Origin: Halioxenophilus aromaticivorans
Lineage (GTDB): Bacteria; Pseudomonadota; Gammaproteobacteria; Pseudomonadales; Cellvibrionaceae
NCBI RefSeq assembly: GCF_042850945.1
Contig: NZ_AP031496.1
Span: forward strand, 2,170,001 to 2,234,000
Reading direction: 5' to 3'
Length of the DNA: 64,000 bases
Of this stretch, positions 17,839 to 25,639 are shown piece after piece; the first letter of the stretch is position 1; each line of letters begins with the position of its first letter. The notes beneath the pieces are model-generated. The model was not told the DNA's origin, did no database searches, and worked only from the letters and a program-made list of their open reading frames with translations. A program made the position numbers and the translations under genes.

Positions 17839-18094
17839 TTTCCTTCCTTTTTTTTGGTTGAAGTTCTACAGCGTGCTTAACAAAGATGCTAATTATGGTA
17901 TTTATTAGCAGTATTCAATAACAAGCCCATTACTTATAGCGTTTTTGTGTGTTTATCGTCTGGCTCATACCGTTAGTGGAGCGTATCGGCTAATGTCGCT
18001 TCAATAATGACGCTGGCGAGCTATCTTTAGAGTCGGCATTAGCAAGATGCCAATCCTGTCACAATTCATTCCCCCCCAAAAAATATCGAATTTT

Positions 18095-18121
18095 TAAAGA
18101 ATTAATTCCGAGGGTCGATAG
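18095..18121 (+). promoter_or_regulatory. Sigma-28 (FliA) promoter of flagellin gene 2
   Basis: TAAA at 18095-18098, a 15-base spacer and GTCGATAG at 18114-18121 fit TAAA-N15-GCCGATAA with two mismatches in the -10 box. It lies 66 bases before the start codon, the same arrangement as for flagellin 1. Confidence 0.75.
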
Positions 18122-18186
18122 CCTTCATGTAGAAATTTATCTCACAGTCAATACTTAGCCCCGCTAGAGGGCACAGGAGTTCGATA

Positions 18187-19722
18187 ATGACCTTAACAGT
18201 CAACACTAACGTTGCGTCTCTCAATACGCAGCGCAACTTGAGCAGCTCTTCGGATGCTCTTAATGTGTCCCTCCAGCGCCTGTCGACGGGTTTCCGAATC
18301 AACAGTGCAAAAGATGACGCAGCGGGCTTGCAGATCTCTGACCGTTTGACCTCTCAGATCAACGGTTTGGGTGTAGCAACTCGAAACGCCAACGATGGTA
18401 TTTCACTGGCTCAAGTAGCTGAAGGTGCCATGGAGCAGTCCACCGACATTTTGCAACGTATCCGTGACCTGAGCTTGCAGTCTGCCAACGGTAGTAACTC
18501 AGCGACAGAACGCCAGGCCTTGCAGGAAGAGGTGAACCAACTTAAAGAAGAATTGACTCGTATCGCCGATACCACCACCTTTGGTGGTCGTAAGATTCTG
18601 GACGGTACCTTTGGTACTTCTTCATTCCAAGTGGGTGCTGAGGCTAACCAAACTATTGAGGTTTCACTCACCAATGCCTCGGCTGATAAACTGGGTAACT
18701 ACCGTGTGCAAAGCGCCGGTACTGTAGCCGGTAGCGTGTCCAACGCAGCTGGCGCCACGCAATTCACCGATGGTGCAACCGTAACCATTAACGGCGCGTT
18801 CGGTACCGGTAGTTTCACAACCTCTAATACAGACACCGCTGGTGAAGTGGCGGAAGCAGTTAATGCGCTGTCTGAAACCACGGGTGTTACCGCCAAGGCG
18901 ACTACTCAGGTTGCGGTCAATGCTGGCGATTTTAGTCTAGGGTATGACACTGCAAATGGTGTGGGCGACTCTGTGACTTTTAATATCGGCACCAACGATG
19001 GAGAAGGTGGCACTAGTAGTTCAAGCACCGCCATCACCTTAACTGCCACCGGTGATGATGCCCAAGACTTACAAAACCTGCGTGATTCCATCAATGCCGA
19101 CACCGGTACCAACGGTATTTCCGCCTCAATCGATGAAAACGGCAACTTGTTGCTCACCGCCAAAGATGGCGACAACATCGAAATTAACAGCTTCACCGAG
19201 GTAGATGGCGACGGAACTGCTAACAGTTCTACACTAACGCTGACTAATGTTGAGGCCGATGGCACTATCGGTACCAGTAACGTTGCGGTCAGTGGTACGG
19301 CAAACGCTTTTGAAGCGGTAGGTACTATTACTTTCGACTCAAGTAAGCCAATGACCGTTGGTGGTTCTAACTTCGCTGAGGTTTCTTCTGAAACCATCGG
19401 TCTGTTGAGCACGGTAGAGGATTTAGACCTCACCACTGCACAGGGCGCTCAGGATGCCATTGCCGTAGTGGATGGCGCCATCGCCAATATCGACTCCCAG
19501 CGAGCGCAGTTAGGTGCGGTGCAAAACCGTTTTGAAAACACCATTGCTAACCTGCAGAACATTTCTGAAAACGTATCTGCAGCCCGTAGCCGTATTCAAG
19601 ACACCGACTACGCCGCTGAATCTGCAGAACTGACTAAACAACAGATCTTGCAACAAGCCGGTACCTCAGTACTAGCCCAGGCAAATCAGTTGCCTCAATC
19701 AGTATTGAGTCTTCTGGGTTAA
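18187..19722 (+). CDS. fliC: Flagellin (paralogue 2)
   Basis: A 511-residue flagellin, strongly similar to paralogue 1 in the D0/D1 domains (MTLTVNTNVASLNTQRNL start, SVLSLLG end) and divergent in the variable centre. A stretch of 45 bases is identical to the first gene (16358-16402 against 18537-18581), suggesting recent duplication or gene conversion. It has its own sigma-28 promoter and an AGGAG ribosome site. A long hairpin follows the stop codon before flaG. With two flagellins, the filament may be composite, or one may dominate; the sequence does not tell which. Confidence 0.97.
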   Translation: MTLTVNTNVASLNTQRNLSSSSDALNVSLQRLSTGFRINSAKDDAAGLQISDRLTSQINGLGVATRNANDGISLAQVAEGAMEQSTDILQRIRDLSLQSANGSNSATERQALQEEVNQLKEELTRIADTTTFGGRKILDGTFGTSSFQVGAEANQTIEVSLTNASADKLGNYRVQSAGTVAGSVSNAAGATQFTDGATVTINGAFGTGSFTTSNTDTAGEVAEAVNALSETTGVTAKATTQVAVNAGDFSLGYDTANGVGDSVTFNIGTNDGEGGTSSSSTAITLTATGDDAQDLQNLRDSINADTGTNGISASIDENGNLLLTAKDGDNIEINSFTEVDGDGTANSSTLTLTNVEADGTIGTSNVAVSGTANAFEAVGTITFDSSKPMTVGGSNFAEVSSETIGLLSTVEDLDLTTAQGAQDAIAVVDGAIANIDSQRAQLGAVQNRFENTIANLQNISENVSAARSRIQDTDYAAESAELTKQQILQQAGTSVLAQANQLPQSVLSLLG

Positions 19723-19734
19723 TTGAGTAGGTGA

Positions 19735-19777
19735 GAATGGGCGCGAGCACTGGGATGTGCAACCCAAGCGCCCATTC
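19735..19777 (+). promoter_or_regulatory. Long hairpin between flagellin 2 and flaG
   Basis: A perfect 10-bp stem, GAATGGGCGC (19735-19744) with GCGCCCATTC (19768-19777), encloses a smaller GCAC/GTGC hairpin. No T tract follows, so it may be an RNA-stability or attenuation element, rather than a full terminator, that sets flaG below flagellin. Confidence 0.6.
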
Positions 19778-19799
19778 GATACCGATTGGAGGGTGAACG

Positions 19800-20174
19800 A
19801 TGGAAATAAATAACGCGGTACACATTAGACCTGTGTCTGTCACTGCGAAATCTCCGACTGACATGGACAGTGTCAAAAAAGCCCCTTCGGAAGACGTACC
19901 ACCACTTGAGAAAAGCAAGGCAGAAGTACAAGACGGTGAACCAGAGGTAGAACCAGAGGCAATGGCCTCGGTGGTAGAGAATCTAAATGGCATGGCTCAG
20001 TCCGTGCGTCGTGATCTCTCTTTCAGTCTACAGGATGACACCGGCAAAGTGGTTGTAGAGGTGACAGATTCTTCCACGGGCGAACTGATTCGAAAAATCC
20101 CGTCTGAAGAAGCACTGAAGTTGTCCGAACGCATCGCAGATGTACGCAGTTTGATGACCTCAGTAAAAGCTTAG
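19800..20174 (+). CDS. flaG: Flagellar protein FlaG
   Basis: A 124-residue member of the FlaG family. The N-terminal half is disordered and acidic; the conserved C-terminal domain (about 65-124) contains LNGMAQSVRRDLSFSLQDD, VVVEVTDSSTGELIRKIP and a final helix. FlaG influences filament length and flexibility in polarly flagellated bacteria, but its mechanism is poorly defined. A strong GGAGGG site precedes the ATG. It sits between the second flagellin and fliD as in Pseudomonas and Vibrio, and is followed by a terminator. Confidence 0.93.
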   Translation: MEINNAVHIRPVSVTAKSPTDMDSVKKAPSEDVPPLEKSKAEVQDGEPEVEPEAMASVVENLNGMAQSVRRDLSFSLQDDTGKVVVEVTDSSTGELIRKIPSEEALKLSERIADVRSLMTSVKA

Positions 20175-20202
20175 TTCTACGCACGAACAAACCACCGGGG
20201 AG

Positions 20203-20232
20203 AGGATGCCTATTACGATAGGTGTCCTTTTT
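20203..20232 (+). terminator. Rho-independent terminator after flaG
   Basis: AGGATGCCTAT pairs with ATAGGTGTCCT (two G-T wobbles) around a 4-base loop, followed by five T. It closes the flagellin-flaG unit. Confidence 0.8.
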
Positions 20233-20416
20233 CCGGTTGGTTTATTTGTGCTTGGCGCTGAATGGAGCTGGCGCAACTAGGCTTTCTGGGGACAGATATT
20301 TGAGCCGGCAGATTTTAAACGCAGTAGGCGGTTTGCGACGTTGCTCAGGTATATTTATGCGATTTTACTGATATTAGTGGGCGGCTCAAAACAACGATTT
20401 TGAAGTGAATTTGAAG

Positions 20417-20432
20417 TGGCGTGATGCTTGCT
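20417..20432 (+). promoter_or_regulatory. Sigma-54 promoter of fliD-fliS-fliT
   Basis: TGGCGTGATGCTTGCT has the required GG-N10-GC spacing, four of six -24 bases and a perfect TTGC -12 element. FleQ/RpoN control of fliD is known in Pseudomonas aeruginosa. Confidence 0.65.
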
Positions 20433-20651
20433 CATATCCTGAATCTTAAAGTTCGTCCTAACAGAAACTGGGGGGTGAGCTAAGCTTAAAAGGAAGCCGG
20501 GCATCGTGCATGCCGCGGCTCAAGGTCATCTGCAATAGGCCGCTAACCATTTGAATAGGTATTTCATTTGGATTGCGGCCGTTGCTGTTTGCAGCGCTGG
20601 GTTGCCGCCCGGCAATATTGTCCGGCAAGTTGTTGCCGATAGAGGTAGAAA

Positions 20652-22097
20652 ATGTCCATCACGTTTAACGGTATTGGCTCAGGCCTGGATATTGATTCCA
20701 TTGTTCAAGCCATTGTTGAGGCGGAACGCGCTCCGGCGCAAAACCGGCTGGATCGCTTAGAAACCGATACCACGGAAGAATTATCCGCTGTTGGTCAGCT
20801 TAGCTCGGCACTAAGTGATTTTATGACAGTGGTTGAGGATTTAGGTGATGAGGACCTCTACCGTGGCCGCAGCGTTAGTATTGGCGACCGTGAGCTGTTG
20901 GACGCCACGGTTGACGAAAGCGCCCAGACGGGTAGCTACCAGCTGCAAATTGAACAGGTAGCTACATCCCATAAAATTGCCACCCAAGCCGTGGCGGCAG
21001 GTTCCTCTACCATTGGTACGGGCACTTTAACCCTGCACATGGGTAATTCATCTTTTGATGTAGTAATCGACGAAGAAAACGATACTTTGGCGGGTATTCG
21101 TGATGCGATTAATAATGACCCGTCTAATATTGGGGTTCGCGCTTCAATTATTAACGACGACACCGGAGCGCGTTTGGTCATCACCGGCGATGAAACCGGG
21201 CTGGAGAACACCGTTGCGATCACGGTTGAGGACGACGACGGCAACTCTCGTGATACTGGCGGGCTATCGGCACTAACCTTCGACCCCAACGACATCAACT
21301 CGGTAGGGGATGGCGGCGTCACCCATGACGCCAAAGAACTGGCAACGCCCCAGGATGCGTTGTTGTATATCGATGGCCTAACCGTCACCAGCGCCAGTAA
21401 TAACGTTGAAAATGTGATAGACGGCGTTAATTTAAATATACTCTCAGCACAATCCGAAGAAGATTACGCCAACGGCAATACCATTAATTTAACCATTACT
21501 AATGATCAAGCGGCAATCTCCGATACGGTTAATAATTTTATTGATGTCTACAACTCATTTATGAGTGTTGTCGATCAATTGACCGTGGTGGTAGTTAATG
21601 AAGGCTCTACCGGTAATTTAACCGGAGCGCTAACCGGCGACTCCACCGCCAGAAACCTAGTATCCACCATTCGTACCCAGCTAAGCACGGGTGTGGAAGA
21701 GAACCCAGATGGCATGCAGTTTTTGGTTAATTTAGGCATCACCACCAACGATGAAGGCCAATTAACCCTAGATAGCGCAAAGCTTGATAAAGCCTTGGCC
21801 AACAACTTCGACGACATCGGCGCCCTATTTACCGGCGAAAACGGCTTTGCTAAGCGAATGGAAACGGCGTTGGAGGGTTACACCGGCGCCGGTAATATCC
21901 TGGAGCTGCGCCAGGATCGGCTACAAAATACCTTGAACGATGTCGACACCCGCCGTGAAAAACTGGACGAGCGTATCAGCCTGGTAGAAGCCCGTCTGTA
22001 TTCCCAATACCAAGCAGCAGACTCACTGATTGGTAGTTTAAACAACACCTTAAGTTACCTCACCAGCATCGGCACAATTAACAACGACGACGACTAA
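20652..22097 (+). CDS. fliD: Flagellar filament cap protein FliD (HAP2)
   Basis: FliD forms the cap at the growing filament tip under which flagellin folds, and may mediate adhesion. The start MSITFNGIGSGLDIDSIVQA is a clear FliD N-terminal signature (ISSGLDI-like). The middle is beta-rich, and the C-terminal helical domain includes a conserved LEGYTGAGNILELRQDRLQ block and a final SYLTSIG segment. The 481 residues are typical. It leads a small operon with fliS and fliT; a gap of 164 bases to fliS contains no obvious promoter. Confidence 0.96.
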   Translation: MSITFNGIGSGLDIDSIVQAIVEAERAPAQNRLDRLETDTTEELSAVGQLSSALSDFMTVVEDLGDEDLYRGRSVSIGDRELLDATVDESAQTGSYQLQIEQVATSHKIATQAVAAGSSTIGTGTLTLHMGNSSFDVVIDEENDTLAGIRDAINNDPSNIGVRASIINDDTGARLVITGDETGLENTVAITVEDDDGNSRDTGGLSALTFDPNDINSVGDGGVTHDAKELATPQDALLYIDGLTVTSASNNVENVIDGVNLNILSAQSEEDYANGNTINLTITNDQAAISDTVNNFIDVYNSFMSVVDQLTVVVVNEGSTGNLTGALTGDSTARNLVSTIRTQLSTGVEENPDGMQFLVNLGITTNDEGQLTLDSAKLDKALANNFDDIGALFTGENGFAKRMETALEGYTGAGNILELRQDRLQNTLNDVDTRREKLDERISLVEARLYSQYQAADSLIGSLNNTLSYLTSIGTINNDDD

Positions 22098-22261
22098 TTC
22101 GCTCCCTCGGGGGCGCTATTGGTTATAGCTCTCTGTGTCAATTTGTGCGCCAACTATAGCTTTTTCGACTCGTTAATTATTTTAAGTTTTCCCACAAACC
22201 GCCGTTATATTTAGTATGGGAGAACCCAAACGATGAACGTTTTGATAAAAGAGGGCACTGT

Positions 22262-22648
22262 ATGAACTACAGTCAAGCATTAAATCAATATCAACAGGTT
22301 AAAGTACAAACCTCCGTTGAAGATGCCACGCCGCATCGTTTGATTGAGTTACTGCTACAAGGATTTTCCGCTCGTGTGGGTGAGGCAAGAGTGGCCATGG
22401 TAAATCAAAAAACCGAAATTAAAGGTGAGAAAATATCCAAAGCCTTGGATATTTTAAGTGGCCTGCGCGGTTCTTTAGATTTTGATACCGGCGAAGAGAT
22501 TGCAGTTAAACTAGACGATCTCTACGATTATATGGGCCGCCAGTTGGTTTCTGCCAACGTCAATAACGACGTAGAGACTTGTGATGAAGTGATTGAACTA
22601 ATGGCAGTTATTCAATCTGCTTGGACTGAAATCCGCGAGGCCAGCTAA
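22262..22648 (+). CDS. fliS: Flagellin export chaperone FliS
   Basis: A 128-residue helical protein. The start MNYSQALNQYQQVKVQTSVE and the motif PHRLIELLLQGFSARVGEAR match FliS, the cytosolic chaperone that binds the flagellin C-terminus, prevents premature polymerisation and targets it to FlhA. The length is normal for the family. The next gene starts two bases after the stop, indicating coupling with fliT. Confidence 0.95.
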   Translation: MNYSQALNQYQQVKVQTSVEDATPHRLIELLLQGFSARVGEARVAMVNQKTEIKGEKISKALDILSGLRGSLDFDTGEEIAVKLDDLYDYMGRQLVSANVNNDVETCDEVIELMAVIQSAWTEIREAS

Positions 22649-22650
22649 TC

Positions 22651-23001
22651 ATGAACACTGATAACCCTAAACTCGTAGCCAACGCCTGTGATTTAGATAC
22701 ACTAAATTCGCAACTGCAACAACTGATTGAGACGTTGGAGTTATCAGTGCAAACCGATCAGTGGTCTGAGCTGGCGGAACTGGACCAGCAAGTCAATCAG
22801 TTAGTTCATTTTTGCGTCGTCCAGGGCAAAATAAAAGAGCCCAGCATTCACCACAAGGTGTTATTTTTAGCACGTTTGTATCGCCGTGTAATAGAGCAGG
22901 TTACTGTGCAAAGAGATTCCGTTGCCAAGCAATTACAGCAAGAGAAGCGGCGTCACAAGATGGCCAATTCCTATCAAATAGCCAACAATATTTGTGCATA
23001 G
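22651..23001 (+). CDS. fliT: FliT-like flagellar chaperone
   Basis: A 116-residue helical protein directly after fliS, in the position of fliT (chaperone of FliD). Sequence similarity within this family is low, so the call rests on position, size and the predicted coiled helices (LQQLIETLELSVQTDQWSE in the N-terminal part; a Lys/Arg/Gln-rich C-terminal helix). It may keep FliD soluble before export. A strong terminator follows, ending the fliDST unit. Confidence 0.75.
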   Translation: MNTDNPKLVANACDLDTLNSQLQQLIETLELSVQTDQWSELAELDQQVNQLVHFCVVQGKIKEPSIHHKVLFLARLYRRVIEQVTVQRDSVAKQLQQEKRRHKMANSYQIANNICA

Positions 23002-23023
23002 CCCCCAGGGCGTGTTCAAAAAA

Positions 23024-23055
23024 AGCCGCGGCAGTTGACTGTCGCGGCTTTTTTT
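23024..23055 (+). terminator. Strong terminator after fliT
   Basis: AGCCGCGGCAG pairs with CTGTCGCGGCT (one G-T pair) around a TTGA loop, followed by T7 and preceded by an A tract. The A tract makes it work on the minus strand too, so it may also serve the convergent chaperone gene. Confidence 0.9.
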
Positions 23056-23104
23056 ATGGGTTTTATGTGGCTTTTTTAATTGAAGTGTGGGATGTGGCTT
23101 TGCG

Positions 23105-23947
23105 CTATTTGTTGTAGCGAAAAGCCGCTTGGCCTAGTGTTTGGCCCTTAAATTCCTCATCGCCATGGTAGACCACTTGGATGATGGCGTTGTTTGGTAC
23201 GCGGTTTATCCACAGGGGTAAATTAACATGCCGGTATTCACGCTCGGTATATACTGCAACATTGTTAAGCTTGCCAATATGCTGGATTTGCCCAGTCTGT
23301 GGTGATTTCATATAGGCGTTGATAACCCCAAAACTGCTGGCGTTACCCATACGCTCTACCACAATATCCAAGTTGGGTTTAGATAGCGTGTTGGGTATCA
23401 GCTCCACACTTTTAATTTTGGTTTCCATTTCCGCTTCGCCTTTACGAATGATAACTGGAATAGAAAACGACATACGTGGTAATACCTTGGTATGTAAACC
23501 CTCTCCAACGCTGTCGCCCGCCGGGACATCCACGGCACCGATGGATTTCATGGCCAAGTGAGCGCGATACTCTCCTTCTAGTACCGACTCTGGCAACCGA
23601 GCTCGCAGCTTAATTTTTTGGTATTTACCCGGTTCGATAGTCACAACCCTAGGGCTGAAGCGGATGTAGTCTACCGCCGAATTGCCCGGGTAGGAGGCGG
23701 TAGCGCTAATGCTGATGTATTTTCCATTGCTGTCTTGGATTTTGTTTTCCAACTCAATACGGTAGGTTTTGGTCTCTGTTGAATTATTCAGCAGGGTTAC
23801 TTCGGCGGAGTTTTCTTTGTCCGCGATCATTATCCGAGTCGGGCTGATAATTAAGCTGGCCTGGCTAACCTGGGCCAGGCATAAAAAGATCAGCATCGTA
23901 ATCGATACTAGGGTTTTACCAAAAGAGGAGGGAGCTATACCAAACAT
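23105..23947 (-). CDS. PapD-like periplasmic pilus chaperone
   Basis: A 280-residue secreted protein with an N-terminal signal peptide (hydrophobic stretch ITMLIFLCLAQVSQA, cleavage near residue 30). The mature N-terminus LIISPTRIMIADKENSAEVT is the first strand of a PapD-type Ig domain, and SPRVVTIEPGKYQKIKLRAR is the usual G1-strand region. It should fold and deliver fimbrial subunits to the usher at 27197. It is the last gene of a minus-strand group starting at the pilin-like gene. It is longer than classical chaperones (about 230), as in alternative chaperone-usher families. Confidence 0.82.
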   Translation of the reverse strand: MFGIAPSSFGKTLVSITMLIFLCLAQVSQASLIISPTRIMIADKENSAEVTLLNNSTETKTYRIELENKIQDSNGKYISISATASYPGNSAVDYIRFSPRVVTIEPGKYQKIKLRARLPESVLEGEYRAHLAMKSIGAVDVPAGDSVGEGLHTKVLPRMSFSIPVIIRKGEAEMETKIKSVELIPNTLSKPNLDIVVERMGNASSFGVINAYMKSPQTGQIQHIGKLNNVAVYTEREYRHVNLPLWINRVPNNAIIQVVYHGDEEFKGQTLGQAAFRYNK

Positions 23948-23970
23948 AATCTATCGCCTAAATTACTGCG

Positions 23971-24501
23971 TTAAAAACTGATATCAATACTGATAATGGA
24001 ATCGAATACCGCACTCACATAGGGGGTGCCGTTGCCACTGGTGCTTAACGTGGCGCCAACGAAAAGGGTGCCTTCGCCGTTACTGTCTGTGGTCACTTGG
24101 TTGTGGGTGATGTTAGAAATTAGTAGGCGTTCGCCGAAGCCGTTAGTGGAAAGATCCTGGCCTGTGACATTAATAATAAGTGGCGTGAACGGTGGCAGAT
24201 TGGATAAAAAGTATTCCCCAGCTGTACCCGTCTCTAAGGGGTACATTTTATTGGTGGAAGACTGTCTGCGGCCATCGTGCCTAATAGTCAGGGTCGAAAC
24301 GCTATTGTTATCGCCAATCACAAATCGGCCGAAGCTGAGTGGGACTATTTCTAGTTCATCACTGAAGCTTGTCGGAGCATAAACAGCTAACAGGTAGCAG
24401 GCTAAGCCTGCCGCTCGGCGTGCTTTACGCAGACGGCAAAAACAACAGTTTAAAGCCTGTTTAACCATGTTCATTTGTGACATTACTAAGCTTAAAGACA
24501 C
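23971..24501 (-). CDS. DUF4402-like secreted protein (possible minor pilus subunit)
   Basis: A protein of up to 176 residues. After a basic N-terminus and hydrophobic stretch (AAGLACYLLAVYAPTSFS, probably the signal peptide) comes a beta-rich domain. Its segments IVPLSFGRFVIGDNNSVSTL, GTLFVGATLSTS and a terminal alternating strand (FDSIISIDISF) resemble DUF4402, a family of secreted subunit-like proteins. The start is uncertain; ATGs at 24501, 24483, 24474 and 24468 are all possible. It sits 23 bases before the chaperone gene and after the major pilin-like gene, fitting a minor or tip subunit. Confidence 0.6.
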   Translation of the reverse strand: MSLSLVMSQMNMVKQALNCCFCRLRKARRAAGLACYLLAVYAPTSFSDELEIVPLSFGRFVIGDNNSVSTLTIRHDGRRQSSTNKMYPLETGTAGEYFLSNLPPFTPLIINVTGQDLSTNGFGERLLISNITHNQVTTDSNGEGTLFVGATLSTSGNGTPYVSAVFDSIISIDISF

Positions 24502-24643
24502 GGATTGATTGCCGCCAAAAATTTGTCGCGTTGAATATTAAAACTGCCTAGATCAGCTTGCTTGCAGGTTATATGCCTAAAACGAATGGTGTGCTAAAGG
24601 TAGGAGACGGTAGGGGGAGAGGATACTTTTGCAGGGAAAGCAA

Positions 24644-24666
24644 ACTGCGGGCAAGGTGCCCGCAGT
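24644..24666 (-). terminator. Hairpin between the major pilin-like gene and downstream genes
   Basis: A perfect 10-bp stem, ACTGCGGGCA with TGCCCGCAGT, around a 3-base loop lies 20 bases after the minus-strand pilin-like stop. A short T-rich run follows on that strand. Such partial terminators commonly lower expression of minor subunits and chaperone relative to the major pilin. Confidence 0.75.
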
Positions 24667-24685
24667 GGGTCGGCGGTTTCGAACC

Positions 24686-25300
24686 TTAGTAAGAAACGTC
24701 GATATTGTAGGTGCCGGTGTAGCTGCCGTCTTCATAGGTGTTAGCAGCGTCGATGGAAGCTTGCAGTACACCACCAACAAGGATGTCGGCATTACCAGAG
24801 CCATCCGTGGTAACGTCAAAACCAGTTGCGGCAGCACTGAGCAGTACGGTTTCACTGTTACCGGTAGGGTCATTACCGTCGTAAGCAGTAATAGAAACCC
24901 ACTCAATGGCTGGCACGTTAGGGCTACCACTGAAGTGTGTTAGATGGTCGTCAGTGTCAACAGTTGCCTCTACGGTAACGTCAGTGAAAGGGGCCGCTCC
25001 GGTAATTGTGATAACACCAGCGGTGGCACCACCCAGAGAAACCAAGCTGGACGATGGAGCAGTACCACCACTGGCAGGTGTGGTTGTTACGTCGCCGTTA
25101 GAGTTGATGGACATGCTGGCTGGAGTTGCGGCGTTGTCTGTTTCCGCAGTAAGGAACAAGCTACCGATGGAAAAAGGAGTGGTTTCCGTCAGGGTGATTG
25201 CGTTATCAACGGTGGCGGTTACGTTAAAAGTATCAGCCTGGGCGCCAAATGCTAAAGCAACTCCGCTGGCCAGACATAATTTTTTCAAAGGTTTGTTCAT
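24686..25300 (-). CDS. DUF4402-like major pilus subunit candidate
   Basis: A 204-residue secreted protein with a clean signal peptide (MNKPLKKLCLASGVALAFGA, cleavage after AQA). The mature part is Thr/Ala/Asp/Gly-rich and beta-rich, begins FNVTATVDNAITLTETTPF and ends in an alternating strand (GSYTGTYNIDVSY), typical of DUF4402 proteins and of pilin C-terminal donor-interaction strands. The ATG at 25300 has an AGG-containing ribosome site; in-frame codons upstream lack one. Its leading position, followed by a strong hairpin, suggests it is the abundant subunit. It is the first gene of the minus-strand operon with the DUF4402-like protein and the chaperone. Confidence 0.7.
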   Translation of the reverse strand: MNKPLKKLCLASGVALAFGAQADTFNVTATVDNAITLTETTPFSIGSLFLTAETDNAATPASMSINSNGDVTTTPASGGTAPSSSLVSLGGATAGVITITGAAPFTDVTVEATVDTDDHLTHFSGSPNVPAIEWVSITAYDGNDPTGNSETVLLSAAATGFDVTTDGSGNADILVGGVLQASIDAANTYEDGSYTGTYNIDVSY

Positions 25301-25639
25301 GATAATAAAGACCTCGTCATTACATTTAGTCCTTGATTGGCATTCTCCGTTACTGGCGGTGTTGCCGACCAAAATTTGCAAGCAGTAAAACTACTGAACT
25401 CAAGAGGGTTATCGACGGAATTTTTAAAACCTTTAACATGTTGTTAAAAATCTCAAACTGGCTGGTTTCAGCGGTCTTTGTGTCCCAAATAGTTGGGTAA
25501 AAAGAGTCCATTACGTTTTATGCTGTTTTAGCCTGTCGACTAGTGCGTCGCAATTTGGCGTTGCTGTTCACTTTTTGTACCTCTTAGCAGTCGCTTAATT
25601 CAACAAACAACGGCTGCTATTGGAGTTAACGGCTGGGCT
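25301..25639. other. Intergenic region upstream of the pilin-like gene
   Basis: This 339-base A+T-rich region contains no gene. It should contain the minus-strand promoter of the pilin operon. The only clear element is a perfect inverted repeat at 25432-25448. Confidence 0.6.
25432..25448. promoter_or_regulatory. Operator-like inverted repeat upstream of the pilin operon
   Basis: TTTAACA-TGT-TGTTAAA is a perfect 7-bp inverted repeat with a 3-base centre, about 132 bases upstream of the pilin-like start. Its form suits a dimeric regulator; none is identified. Confidence 0.45.

Larger units (their letters stand above)
17541..18186. other. Intergenic region between the two flagellin genes
   Basis: This 646-base region contains no gene. 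It holds a terminator for flagellin 1 (17706-17729), a heptanucleotide tandem repeat (17762-17838), a run of seven C at about 18071-18077 followed by six A, and the sigma-28 promoter of flagellin 2 (18095-18121). Confidence 0.8.
20175..20651. other. Intergenic region between flaG and fliD
   Basis: This 477-base region contains no gene. It holds the flaG terminator (20203-20232) and the sigma-54 promoter assigned to fliD (20417-20432), leaving a leader of about 220 bases. Confidence 0.7.

Noticed and set aside
16520..19436. Long minus-strand open frames inside both flagellin genes (for example 16520-17104 and 18906-19436)
   Set aside because: They mirror the flagellin codon pattern, lack ribosome sites and resemble no family; the plus-strand flagellins are certain.
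20616..20642. GCCGATAG just before fliD as a sigma-28 -10 box
   Set aside because: The matching -35 position reads TATT, and a start from here would leave almost no leader. The sigma-54 site at 20417 is better.
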